Shown one piece after another: positions 49,133 through 56,059 of a stretch of 64,000 nt of DNA. The translations under genes were made by a program, and so were the position numbers. The stretch spans positions 62,001 to 126,000 of IMG/VR virus record IMGVR_UViG_3300024336_000005; one strand, written 5' to 3'. The notes beneath the pieces are model-generated. The model saw only the letters and a list, made by a program, of their open reading frames with translations. It was not told the origin of the DNA and did not search any database. The stretch comes from a virus. Each line of letters opens with the position of its first letter. Position 1 is the stretch's first letter.

Positions 49133-49250
49133 TTGAACTGAAGGATATTGGTTATCTTTTCTGAACAAAAACGTGCTGGGTTCGATTCCCAGGGGTTCCA
49201 TAAGGGGCCCGCAGGCGCCTAGTAAACTTCCGATTCCACCCCTTGTTCAA
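49133..49250 (+). ncRNA. GAAC/GUUC element, copy 5 (carries permuted tRNA)
   Basis: TTGAAC (49133-49138) pairs with GTTCAA (49245-49250); then TGAA, stem GGATATTGG with CCGATTCC, and TTATC. Starts 2 nt after tRNA-Lys. The interior is the permuted tRNA-like unit below. Confidence 0.72.
49176..49230 (+). tRNA. Circularly permuted tRNA-like unit
   Basis: T arm CTGGG-TTCGATT-CCCAG (49176-49192), acceptor strand GGGTTCC (49193-49199), A73, then only TAA, then GGGGCCC (49204-49210) which pairs with GGGTTCC (G-U pairs), then a short D-arm-like segment. Nothing resembling a separate anticodon arm remains; the element's own stems may take its place. Confidence 0.6.
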
Positions 49251-49451
49251 TTCATTCTAAAAGTTCCTATACAAATCTCAAAAAAGTCAGAAAAATATTT
49301 TGGGCTTTTGAAAAGATCTTTTCACCGTTCGAAAGGTGAAAAGGAACGCCTTAATCTAGCTACAACGAGTGGTTGTTTCAGTTCATCCCATCTCAATAGT
49401 TAGTTGCTGTCTCTAAATCAACTGAATAAAAGCAGCAAAGATTAAGGTCAT
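49251..49451 (+). other. Non-coding gap with perfect 8-bp hairpin
   Basis: TTTTCACC (49319-49326) pairs with GGTGAAAA (49335-49342). Preceding AT-rich DNA (AAAAAGTCAGAAAAATATTTTGGG, about 49281-49304) resembles sequence at 60460-60488. Confidence 0.4.
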
Positions 49452-49525
49452 CGAGGTGCGCGCGCCTGGGCTGTGCGAGAGGATTGTCTATCCTCTGTGG
49501 GCGGGTTCGATTCCCGTCACCTCGG
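49452..49525 (+). tRNA. tRNA-Asp(GTC)
   Basis: Acceptor CGAGGTG/CACCTCG, D stem CGC/GCG, anticodon arm GAGGA-TTGTCTA-TCCTC, T arm GCGGG/CCCGT, G73. Confidence 0.88.
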
Positions 49526-49552
49526 CACCCTTACTCCCAGATGGGAGGAGGA

Positions 49553-49686
49553 ATAGTACGAGTTCACGTGGTATTTACACTACGATTATAACCTCTCCGT
49601 TTAAAATACTCCCTGAACTCGTAGTGACAAGTGTGAGTGGGACGCCACGCCTGAATGTATTCGACGGTTTACATTCAGCAACTTGT
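49553..49686 (+). ncRNA. Structured spacer between tRNA-Asp and tRNA-Val
   Basis: ACGAGTTCA pairs perfectly with TGAACTCGT around 49557-49625. A second domain has ACAAGT/ACTTGT enclosing CTGAATGT/ACATTCAG (about 49627-49685). It resembles the other tRNA spacers in being a closed RNA fold, but is not of the GAAC/GUUC family. Confidence 0.5.
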
Positions 49687-49763
49687 GGGGGAATCGTCAA
49701 GTGGTTTAAGACACCTGCTTTACACGCAGGCATGCGCAGGTTCGACTCCTGCTTCCCCTACCA
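49687..49763 (+). tRNA. tRNA-Val(TAC)
   Basis: Acceptor GGGGGAA/TTCCCCT, anticodon arm CCTGC-TTTACAC-GCAGG, T arm GCAGG/CCTGC, CCA encoded. Confidence 0.92.
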
Positions 49764-49985
49764 ATACTTTACGTTAAGTAGATCCCATACTGCATGATCC
49801 AGTGTGGCTCAAGCTGTACACTTGAGATAGGTGGTATTGCACCATCAAGCCTGAATACAAGGCAGGTCATAACTATATCTTCCCTGCCGTTGGCGGTCAG
49901 TCATCAACCTCTAAGAATGCCAGGAGGTCGGAAGAAAGTGGAACTGAACGGTGTGATGTTCCAGCTATTTCTTTAAGGAGGAAGA

Positions 49986-50189
49986 ATGAGTGGTAAGATA
50001 ACTAAGAGTGCATATGTTCAGCTAATAAAAGAAAATATTGCATGGTTAAAGACCATGCCTAGGACCCTAGAGCGAAACCATATTATGCTTATAGTTGAAA
50101 AGTCTATTGACTTTTACTACCCCACTTCCCATCCCCATTTTGAAAGTGTTCAACCTCATGGCAAGTTGGGCACAGGATCTTTAGATTAG
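49986..50189 (+). CDS. Unknown small protein, 3' end overlapped by HNH gene
   Basis: AAGGAGG before ATG, so clearly expressed. Basic helical protein; the last about 28 codons overlap the 3' end of the reverse-strand HNH gene, suggesting the native C terminus was replaced when the HNH gene inserted. Confidence 0.6.
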   Translation: MSGKITKSAYVQLIKENIAWLKTMPRTLERNHIMLIVEKSIDFYYPTSHPHFESVQPHGKLGTGSLD

Positions 50190-50628
50190 ATAAAGAACTA
50201 TTTGCTCTGTCACGATCTTTATGGTGGACATGAAGAACCTCTGGCACTTGGTTGAAGCCACATTCAGAGCACTGATGGGGCAAATGCTTGAAAGCTAACT
50301 TGCGATACTCTACTCCTCCCTTCCAAGAGCCATGATTTTCATTGCTTCGGAAATGGGTATTAGAACATCCGTAAGAGCAGGTTGTTGTTTCTTTTGGGTG
50401 TCCCTTTAGTGTTTCAAATTCTTTTGAGCATACAGGGCATTCCTTAGTTACCTTAAGATATTTTCTTCTATCTCTAGAGCTTTTGTACCTATCGAAATGA
50501 GAGGTGTCAAAAGGCTCGCAATCTTTTTTAGCCTTTCTTGTTCCAGATCCATTTAATGGATATCCGATATATCTACAAATATCTGAATAAGAATTGAAGG
50601 TACTGATAAGGTTTTGTGTAAGTTTCAT
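50104..50628 (-). CDS. HNH homing-type endonuclease (174 aa)
   Basis: Reverse strand. Same family as 46247: KECPVCSKEFETLKGHPKE, a CSYGCSN knuckle and VLHVHHKDRD...CPTCHEVEH. Lies between a small gene and tRNA-Pro; the tRNA is intact. Confidence 0.85.
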   Translation of the reverse strand: MKLTQNLISTFNSYSDICRYIGYPLNGSGTRKAKKDCEPFDTSHFDRYKSSRDRRKYLKVTKECPVCSKEFETLKGHPKETTTCSYGCSNTHFRSNENHGSWKGGVEYRKLAFKHLPHQCSECGFNQVPEVLHVHHKDRDRANSSLSNLKILCPTCHEVEHFQNGDGKWGSKSQ

Positions 50629-50640
50629 TTTTTCTCCTAT

Positions 50641-50719
50641 CTGCGCGTAGCTCAGTCTGGTTTAGAGTAACCGCCTTGGAAGCGGTAAGTCGTTGGTTCA
50701 AATCCAACCGTGCAGACCA
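50641..50719 (+). tRNA. tRNA-Pro(TGG)
   Basis: Acceptor CTGCGCG/CGTGCAG, anticodon loop CTTGGAA in stem CCGC/GCGG, T arm GTTGG/CCAAC, CCA encoded. Confidence 0.9.
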
Positions 50720-50780
50720 AAATATTCAATATTCCTTATTATAACACAGACTTTTGTCTTGTCAATAAGATTTGAATTAA

Positions 50781-50868
50781 CTAGCGAGCGGGCGGTGGAC
50801 GCCCAACCGTGCTGTACAGCGGTGGTGCTTTGATGCACAACTGGGTTCGATTCCTAGGCGCTAGACCA
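50781..50868 (+). tRNA. Class-II tRNA, Tyr(GTA)-like
   Basis: Acceptor CTAGCG/CGCTAG, D stem GGGC/GCCC, CTGTACA anticodon-loop candidate (stem imperfect), variable arm GTGC/GCAC, T arm CTGGG/CCTAG, CCA encoded. Identity tentative; a clear tRNA-Tyr lies at 47499. Confidence 0.65.
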
Positions 50869-50886
50869 CTGAAGAAGGAATCAAGA

Positions 50887-50979
50887 ATGGATTGGGTCCC
50901 GTCTGAAATAGAAAATTACGTCCTAAAGGCAATGTATGGCCAAGAATTCTTCTATTGGCATCAAGAGGCAAAGAAATGA
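50887..50979 (+). CDS. 30-aa small protein
   Basis: ATG 50887 with AAGGAATC upstream; ATGA overlap with the next gene. Aromatic-rich peptide. Confidence 0.5.
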   Translation: MDWVPSEIENYVLKAMYGQEFFYWHQEAKK

Positions 50980-51272
50980 AGCAAACCCTTATTGAATCCT
51001 TCCCTACAATTAAAGAGATGGAAGAAAAAGAGAAGAAGCGACAGATGGAGGCAAGCCAAGCAGTAGCGAACTATTGCACAAGGATTGGGAATCTCTTAAG
51101 AGATAAAGATGGATTTCCCCCCTACAGGATTGCTGAGCCAGCATTCCGAATCTCACCCGCTGTCCCCGTGAATCTTGCTCTTGTGTGGTTGAATGCCAAT
51201 ACGGAGTGGACGGTAACATTTGAAGCCGGAGATCGCGGGCGTGGGCACTATGTGTTCACTTTTCAGGAATAG
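50976..51272 (+). CDS. Unknown protein (98 aa)
   Basis: ATG 50976 within ATGA. Charged N-terminal helix, beta-rich C terminus. Unknown. Confidence 0.65.
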   Translation: MKQTLIESFPTIKEMEEKEKKRQMEASQAVANYCTRIGNLLRDKDGFPPYRIAEPAFRISPAVPVNLALVWLNANTEWTVTFEAGDRGRGHYVFTFQE

Positions 51273-51275
51273 AGA

Positions 51276-51461
51276 ATGATTATTCTACTTCTTGTCATCC
51301 TAATTGTAGTGTGTATACTCTCTATTATTGGGTTTCTTTCCTTGGAGGAAAGGGTAAGCAAGGGGGAGAGTGAGCGTGCGGCGATGAGGGTTCTCCTCTT
51401 TAATGAGGAGAAGGATCCTGTGATAGATGTATCTTATACAGAAAGAGGCCGGTATGGATGA
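51276..51461 (+). CDS. Small single-TM protein (61 aa)
   Basis: N-terminal TM (residues 2-22) and charged tail. Overlaps the next start by 8 nt. Confidence 0.65.
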   Translation: MIILLLVILIVVCILSIIGFLSLEERVSKGESERAAMRVLLFNEEKDPVIDVSYTERGRYG

Positions 51462-51729
51462 TGTGATTGTTTCTGCAGCTGAGATGAGAGATAAGATGGT
51501 GGATGTAACTAATGAAGCCAACCGGGGCTTCTTGATTAAGTTGATGACTGACATCTCAATTGCTGCCGCTGCCGGTAAGGGATGTCTTTACTCGTATGAG
51601 ACTCAAGCAATCAAGAGAGTCGCTCTCCACTTAGAGCAAGCAGGATACACTCTTAAGTATGACAACTATCAGGATGAAAGAGATCCTGGTTCCAGAGCTA
51701 GCTATTGTATCACTTGGGGAAAGAGTTAG
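51454..51729 (+). CDS. Unknown protein (91 aa)
   Basis: ATG 51454; the frame opens earlier without coding support. Helical, soluble. Confidence 0.65.
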   Translation: MDDVIVSAAEMRDKMVDVTNEANRGFLIKLMTDISIAAAAGKGCLYSYETQAIKRVALHLEQAGYTLKYDNYQDERDPGSRASYCITWGKS

Positions 51730-51736
51730 GAACATA

Positions 51737-52033
51737 ATGGATTTGCAAATTGGGAACATCTTTGAGTCTGAAAAGCTGTGCAAGAAGCATGGCCTCTACG
51801 GAGCAAAGTTCCTTTGTGTAGGCGTCGAACACATTAGCGCTCGCGATGGCATGGGCGGCATGGATCAAGGCTCTCCTGCTAGCACTATACTCCGGTATCG
51901 TCTGGCCATCAATGGTAGCCTTAGCGGACAAACTCATATGCTAGAATGGAGTGGCTGGCATCCTAAGGACAAGCAATTTGAACCAGATGCAATCGTTGGT
52001 CAAGCCGAGTGGAAGCTTCCAGAATTGACCTAA
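51737..52033 (+). CDS. Unknown protein (98 aa)
   Basis: ATG 51737 with AGGA upstream. Gly/Ser-rich middle; not recognised. Ends 6 nt before a tRNA. Confidence 0.65.
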   Translation: MDLQIGNIFESEKLCKKHGLYGAKFLCVGVEHISARDGMGGMDQGSPASTILRYRLAINGSLSGQTHMLEWSGWHPKDKQFEPDAIVGQAEWKLPELT

Positions 52034-52039
52034 GACATG

Positions 52040-52121
52040 TGCCCTTTGGCGGAATGGTAGACGCACGTAATGGTCCCCTCCGGCTTAGAGGGGTGCAGGT
52101 TCGACTCCTGTAAGGGTGCCA
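52040..52121 (+). tRNA. Class-II-like tRNA lacking a normal anticodon arm
   Basis: Acceptor TGCCCTT/AAGGGTG, Leu-like D arm (GCG...CGC), T arm GCAGG/CCTGT. Between them only 29 nt occur, dominated by a CCCCTC/GAGGGG hairpin; no loop with U33 and a readable anticodon is visible. Degenerate tRNA, or one processed in an unusual way. Confidence 0.5.
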
Positions 52122-52129
52122 TAAAATAA

Positions 52130-52215
52130 GGCTTGGTGGTGAAACTGGTAGACGCACCAGGCTCAAACCCTGGCGGGGTGAAAGCTCCGTGTCGGTTCGA
52201 TTCCGACCCAAGTCA
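52130..52215 (+). tRNA. tRNA-Leu(CAA)
   Basis: Class II: acceptor GGCTTGG/CCAAGTC, D arm GTGAAACTGGTAGACGC, anticodon loop CTCAAAC in stem CCAGG/CCTGG, T arm GTCGG/CCGAC. Confidence 0.9.
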
Positions 52216-52218
52216 CAC

Positions 52219-52638
52219 ATGAAAGAAATTGAAATGCATATTGATAAGCAATTCTTAGTAAAGCGTAAGGCCTGCCAGCCACAAGTAGATTTATTTGTTG
52301 AGGCTTTTGGGGAGAAGGCTTCCGTTGAGGTGACTACAGAGAACCTCAAGAAAGCCTTCGCTGTTGGACTTGATGTTAGATGGCTGACTGGTCAGTTTAC
52401 TGAGCTCAAGCCCCTGCTAACAGGAAAGTTTGAGTCTTCTGAGATTGTAATCTACTTCCAAGATGGCTTGTTTCATCGTGAAGATGGTCCTGCCATCCAA
52501 TGGAAGGATGGCAATGGAAAGTTTTGGTATCGTCATGGAAAGTCCCACAGGACAGATGGTCCTGCAAGGATGACCCCATGGGGGGACAGCTGGTGGGTTG
52601 ATGGGGTTAAGCAACCCGCTCCCACTGATAAGACTTAA
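52219..52638 (+). CDS. Protein with HREDGPA repeats (139 aa)
   Basis: ATG 52219 lies 4 nt after tRNA-Leu; ATG 52234 is the alternative. The C-terminal half has two repeats of the HRxDGPA type (FHREDGPAIQW, SHRTDGPARMT), a MORN-like unit seen in many phage proteins of unknown function. Confidence 0.7.
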   Translation: MKEIEMHIDKQFLVKRKACQPQVDLFVEAFGEKASVEVTTENLKKAFAVGLDVRWLTGQFTELKPLLTGKFESSEIVIYFQDGLFHREDGPAIQWKDGNGKFWYRHGKSHRTDGPARMTPWGDSWWVDGVKQPAPTDKT

Positions 52639-53051
52639 AGCTGAGAGGAAAGCCCCATATTCTAGGAAGCCTTGACAGTTCGGAGAGACGAACGCTTTAT
52701 CTTATCCAGGAGGTGGGCTTAGAAGCAGCCATCCTTTAAAGAGTGGGCATAGATGAAGCTTAACCGATTGATCTTATCTAATCATGACACGGATAGGAGA
52801 AGCTTAAGTTAGCACCTCTCAATAAATTCGAATTGGACCCAGGTTGGCTTCCTGGTTGGCCTTTACGAGAGAGTCTTGTAAGAAAGCGGGAAGAGACTTA
52901 GTCAGTCTTATAAAGAGAGCGAAACCGAACGCAACTCTTTGTTCTATTTTAGAACTGGTGTGAATCCTATGACGGGATGTATTTGGTTAACAAACGAGAG
53001 AATTGACTCTGCCCTCCTTTTAGCGTAATAGCACACTGGATAGATAACTTT
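52639..53051 (+). ncRNA. 23S GTPase-centre-like RNA with about 275-nt insertion
   Basis: 52704-52744 (CCAGGAGGTGGGCTTAGAAG, then CAGCCATCCTTTAAAGA) closely matches the first part of the 58-nt L11-binding domain of 23S rRNA (E. coli about 1052-1093). 53022-53040 (AGCGTAATAGCACACTGGA) matches its 3' part. TATCCAG (52703-52709) pairs with CTGGATA (53036-53042), rebuilding helix 42. Between them are structured sequences including CTTTGTTCT-ATTT-AGAACTG, similar to an inside-out GAAC/GUUC element. No gene seen. Confidence 0.7.
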
Positions 53052-53137
53052 GGCCGGGTGGTGGAACGGTATTCACACTGCGCTTAGAACGCAGCGCCCT
53101 TACGGGATTGAGAGTTCGAATCTCTCCTCGGCTACCA
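53052..53137 (+). tRNA. tRNA-Leu(TAG)
   Basis: Class II: acceptor GGCCGGG/CTCGGCT, anticodon arm CTGCG-CTTAGAA-CGCAG, variable arm, T arm GAGAG/CTCTC, CCA encoded. Confidence 0.92.
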
Positions 53138-53152
53138 TTAGAAAGAGATAAA

Positions 53153-53344
53153 ATGTTTCCAATAGTAAGACTCCTTGACGGAAGAGTTGCGCGTTTTGTT
53201 ATAGAGATGCGTGCCTATCCATCCCACATTGATAGATTCCAAACTCTTGGCAAGAACTCTCAGCAATTAGACCTCCCAGTTGAAGGGTGGACACTGGATG
53301 GTATTGAAAACCATCCAGAAAACCTCCAGTACAAAGAAAGATAA
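53153..53344 (+). CDS. Unknown small protein (63 aa)
   Basis: ATG 53153; the upstream open frame is tRNA. Beta-rich soluble protein. Confidence 0.65.
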   Translation: MFPIVRLLDGRVARFVIEMRAYPSHIDRFQTLGKNSQQLDLPVEGWTLDGIENHPENLQYKER

Positions 53345-53347
53345 ACG

Positions 53348-53641
53348 ATGAGATATGTTTTGATGTGCCTTCTCTTCATGGGATGCACTACAGTGACCTT
53401 CCAGTTGGTGCCCACTCCTGCTCCTACTCTTCCTCCCTCGGCTCAGATGTTGATGGAGGATTGCGATGGCGTTACAGCAGATGATATTTATACACTCATT
53501 GAAGTCGAGCCCTGCAAAGGGCTCGTTCAGATGAGAGAACAAAGACTGTTAGATGCAGAGAGAATTTGTGAAGAATACTGCACTGAAAAAGATTGGTGCC
53601 ATGATCCAGATGAACGATTCGATTACGAAAGGGTAGAATAA
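53348..53641 (+). CDS. Lipoprotein (97 aa)
   Basis: Signal peptide with lipobox LFMGC (Cys13), Pro-rich linker, then an acidic domain with several Cys. TAATG overlap with the next gene. Confidence 0.75.
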   Translation: MRYVLMCLLFMGCTTVTFQLVPTPAPTLPPSAQMLMEDCDGVTADDIYTLIEVEPCKGLVQMREQRLLDAERICEEYCTEKDWCHDPDERFDYERVE

Positions 53642-54369
53642 TGAAGTTGAACCAAGCTCTAGCCATTGAGACTGGCACGAAGACTAACACCAAGAGGAAG
53701 ATGACTGATCTTTACAAGCTGATTCAGAAGGCTTCTGCCTTTAATGGATTCGTAAAGACCTACGAGCCTCGAGCTGAAGATGGGATTGAGTTCCCGTCTG
53801 AGTCACAGGTTGTGCAGACGACCGCAGAGGAGGCTCTGCGGGGCGTCCTTGAGGCATCAGAGGAGCTGGTAAACATCACTGCTACGATTGCTTTCTCTAA
53901 CCTTTCTGCTCTTGCGGATGTGGTTGTTGACGGTGAGGTTGTGGCTAAGGATGTTCCTGCCACTCATCTGATCTACTTGGAGAAGCACCTGGCTGAGCTA
54001 GCGACTGTGGTCGCTGCTCTTCCGACGTTGGATCCAAGCAAGCAGTGGACCAAGAATGAAGCCACTGGATACTACGAGACGAAGCCGACAACGACTACTC
54101 GTACTCAGAAGATCCAGGAGGCTCTCGTTCTGTACCCTGCAACTCCTGAGCATCCAGCTCAGACTCAGCTCATCAGCAAGGATGTAGTGATCGGTGACTG
54201 GACTGTGATTTCACAGTCAGGTGCTATCCCTGCTCCTGAGAAGAAGAGGCTACAGAAGAGGGTTCAGTCCCTCCTAGAGGCCACGAAGATTGCTCGCGCC
54301 AAGGCGAACCTGGCTAACGCACCGCGTCAGGACCTGGGCACTGCGGTAAGCAACTTCCTTCTTGCATAA
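53641..54369 (+). CDS. Unknown protein (242 aa)
   Basis: Coupled start. Soluble alpha/beta protein; a long central helix and a basic C-terminal helical part. G+C-richer codon use than its neighbours. It looks like a conserved phage protein, but I cannot name the family with certainty. Confidence 0.8.
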   Translation: MKLNQALAIETGTKTNTKRKMTDLYKLIQKASAFNGFVKTYEPRAEDGIEFPSESQVVQTTAEEALRGVLEASEELVNITATIAFSNLSALADVVVDGEVVAKDVPATHLIYLEKHLAELATVVAALPTLDPSKQWTKNEATGYYETKPTTTTRTQKIQEALVLYPATPEHPAQTQLISKDVVIGDWTVISQSGAIPAPEKKRLQKRVQSLLEATKIARAKANLANAPRQDLGTAVSNFLLA

Positions 54370-54878
54370 GAATTCCGAGAGGACAATCTAAGATTTAATC
54401 TTAGACTAAACGTCACTGACATCTAGGTTCGAATCCTAGGCCCGCAACCATGTGCCTGCGCGATGCATCATAAGCAGCTCTTCAATGGGGGAGTGGTGGG
54501 TGAAAGTCCCATGGCACAACATAATGCGGGTTGGCGAAACTGGTATACGCGGGGACTTGTCCCTGTCAGACATGACACTTAAGCTTAAGCTATTCCTCTA
54601 CGCTTAGCTTGCTGAATCAATATCTAAATCAACGGATACAATCAAACTATAGGAAGACGAAGGTTGGATTCCTTCCGGGGTGACCATAGATGAACTGTTT
54701 GAGAGGGGTTGATCATGACTTTTCGCTATGCACAGATGGTTCATCTTTAACACCTTGTCGTACAGCTGCAAGTACATCCTTTATAAAGCTCAGAGTGTAT
54801 CGATGCCGTTAGATAATGAGACAGGATAAAATAAAATTGGTCTAGCAGACAGGTTAGTTCTGCTGGACCACCAAGGGC
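54370..54878 (+). other. Non-coding region with permuted tRNA and tRNA pieces
   Basis: No gene. Contains a TCTAAGAT/ATCTTAGA hairpin (about 54388-54406), the permuted tRNA at 54416-54569, an orphan T arm GAAGG-TTGGATT-CCTTC with CCA (about 54659-54686) and a GATGAAC/GTTCATC-closed fold (54692-54748) that may be a diverged GAAC/GUUC element. Confidence 0.5.
54416..54569 (+). tRNA. Circularly permuted tRNA with 74-nt linker
   Basis: T arm CTAGG-TTCGAAT-CCTAG (54423-54439), acceptor strand GCCCGCA (54440-54446), A73 and encoded CCA (54448-54450), then a linker closed by TGTGCC/GGCACA, then TGCGGGT (54525-54531), fully complementary to GCCCGCA, TG and a Leu-like D arm. CTGACA (54416-54421) pairs with TGTCAG (54564-54569), joining leader and trailer where the anticodon stem would be. 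Confidence 0.6.
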
Positions 54879-54948
54879 CTTTAGCTCATTTGGGCAGAGC
54901 GCTGCACTTGCAATGCGGAGGTGATCGGTTCAATCCCGATAAGGTCCA
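54875..54948 (+). tRNA. tRNA-Ala(TGC)
   Basis: Acceptor GGGCCTT/AAGGTCC, anticodon arm CTGCA-CTTGCAA-TGCGG, T arm ATCGG/CCGAT. CCA not encoded. Confidence 0.92.
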
Positions 54949-54978
54949 GTTAGTTAGAATCATTGAAGGAAGAAGAAG

Positions 54979-55359
54979 ATGTTTAAAGATTGTATTCTTA
55001 TAGTTTGGGCTCCTGATGCAGCTAAACTTGAGAGCCTACCTTCAGGCTCAGTTGCTGCACTGATGGAGACAATGTGGTTTGCTCCTCCTGATCCTTATGA
55101 ATCCTTTCAATACTTGAAAGAGAAATTCAACATAAAGGACAGAGCTTTGCGTCTGGCTGGAAGGTCTTACGATCTTGATATCGTAAGCCTTAACCTATCT
55201 TCAGCTCAGATGAAAGAGTGGGCAAAGGATGCACACATTCCCTATCTTAGGTTTAATGAGACATCGTGGAAGGATCGGAACTTGGATGTTGGCGATTTAG
55301 CAGCTGTTACGATGTGTCTGTTGGGTTCATCAGACACTAGGTATATTGATACACTATAG
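54979..55359 (+). CDS. Unknown protein (126 aa)
   Basis: GAAGGAAG before ATG. Soluble alpha/beta. Unknown. Confidence 0.7.
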   Translation: MFKDCILIVWAPDAAKLESLPSGSVAALMETMWFAPPDPYESFQYLKEKFNIKDRALRLAGRSYDLDIVSLNLSSAQMKEWAKDAHIPYLRFNETSWKDRNLDVGDLAAVTMCLLGSSDTRYIDTL

Positions 55360-55372
55360 AAAGGGATTCGAA

Positions 55373-55636
55373 ATGAAGATTAATCGCGAGACAGAGAGTA
55401 CTTTTATTGCCGAGCTTAATGAGCTCGAGCTTAAGATTTTTGTGGGTCTGTTGGCCTTCGTTAGGATGGAAGAGACTGGTGCGGGTGAAGCTGTATATGA
55501 CATGCTTGAGGCATGTGAAGGCGCACTTGAGCTAAACGATGATGAGCTAGACGATCAGATCTTTAGCAAGGTCTTCTCCTATGAGGTTGATGGTGGCCAT
55601 CATGGACTTGATGTAAGTGGCTTTGATGTCCAGTAG
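55373..55636 (+). CDS. Unknown acidic protein (87 aa)
   Basis: ATG 55373 with AAAGGG upstream. Very acidic helical protein; overlaps the next gene. Confidence 0.65.
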   Translation: MKINRETESTFIAELNELELKIFVGLLAFVRMEETGAGEAVYDMLEACEGALELNDDELDDQIFSKVFSYEVDGGHHGLDVSGFDVQ

Positions 55637-56045
55637 TGGGGTCCATGATCTCATAAAGGAGAGGTTTAATCAGGGGGATGTGCGCGCCGGGTGCAGTTGT
55701 CCTGATGGATGGGTCCCCTTGGTTGAGAAGCTTGTGAATCATATCCACTGGGTCTTAACTCATGGGATCACATGGGACCAACAGCACGGTGGCTTTCCTG
55801 ATAGAAGTCTTGCCTTTGAGGTGACTCAAGTTAAGAGTAAGTTTGGCGGCCTTAGATTTTACTATGATATGCGAGGGGATACAGACTGTTCTCTCGCGTA
55901 TAAGATAAGAGGGGCGATGGCTTTTGCTGAGTCCCTCTCGTACACAATCTGTATGGATTGTGGTGCGACAGATGATGTTTGCATAAGGAAGCCGGGGTGG
56001 TTAGCTACCCTCTGTCCTTCTTGTGCTGCTAAAGGGGTGGCTTAG
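55626..56045 (+). CDS. Zinc-ribbon protein with KFGGLRFYYD motif (139 aa)
   Basis: ATG 55626. CSCPDGW near the N terminus, KFGGLRFYYD in the middle (a motif recurrent in phage hypotheticals) and a C-terminal CMDCG...CPSC ribbon. Function unknown. Confidence 0.7.
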   Translation: MSSSGVHDLIKERFNQGDVRAGCSCPDGWVPLVEKLVNHIHWVLTHGITWDQQHGGFPDRSLAFEVTQVKSKFGGLRFYYDMRGDTDCSLAYKIRGAMAFAESLSYTICMDCGATDDVCIRKPGWLATLCPSCAAKGVA

Positions 56046-56059
56046 CGGCCACCTTATTA

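Noticed and set aside
49456-49797. 113-codon frame across tRNA-Asp and tRNA-Val
   Set aside because: Covers two tRNA genes and a structured spacer; no RBS.
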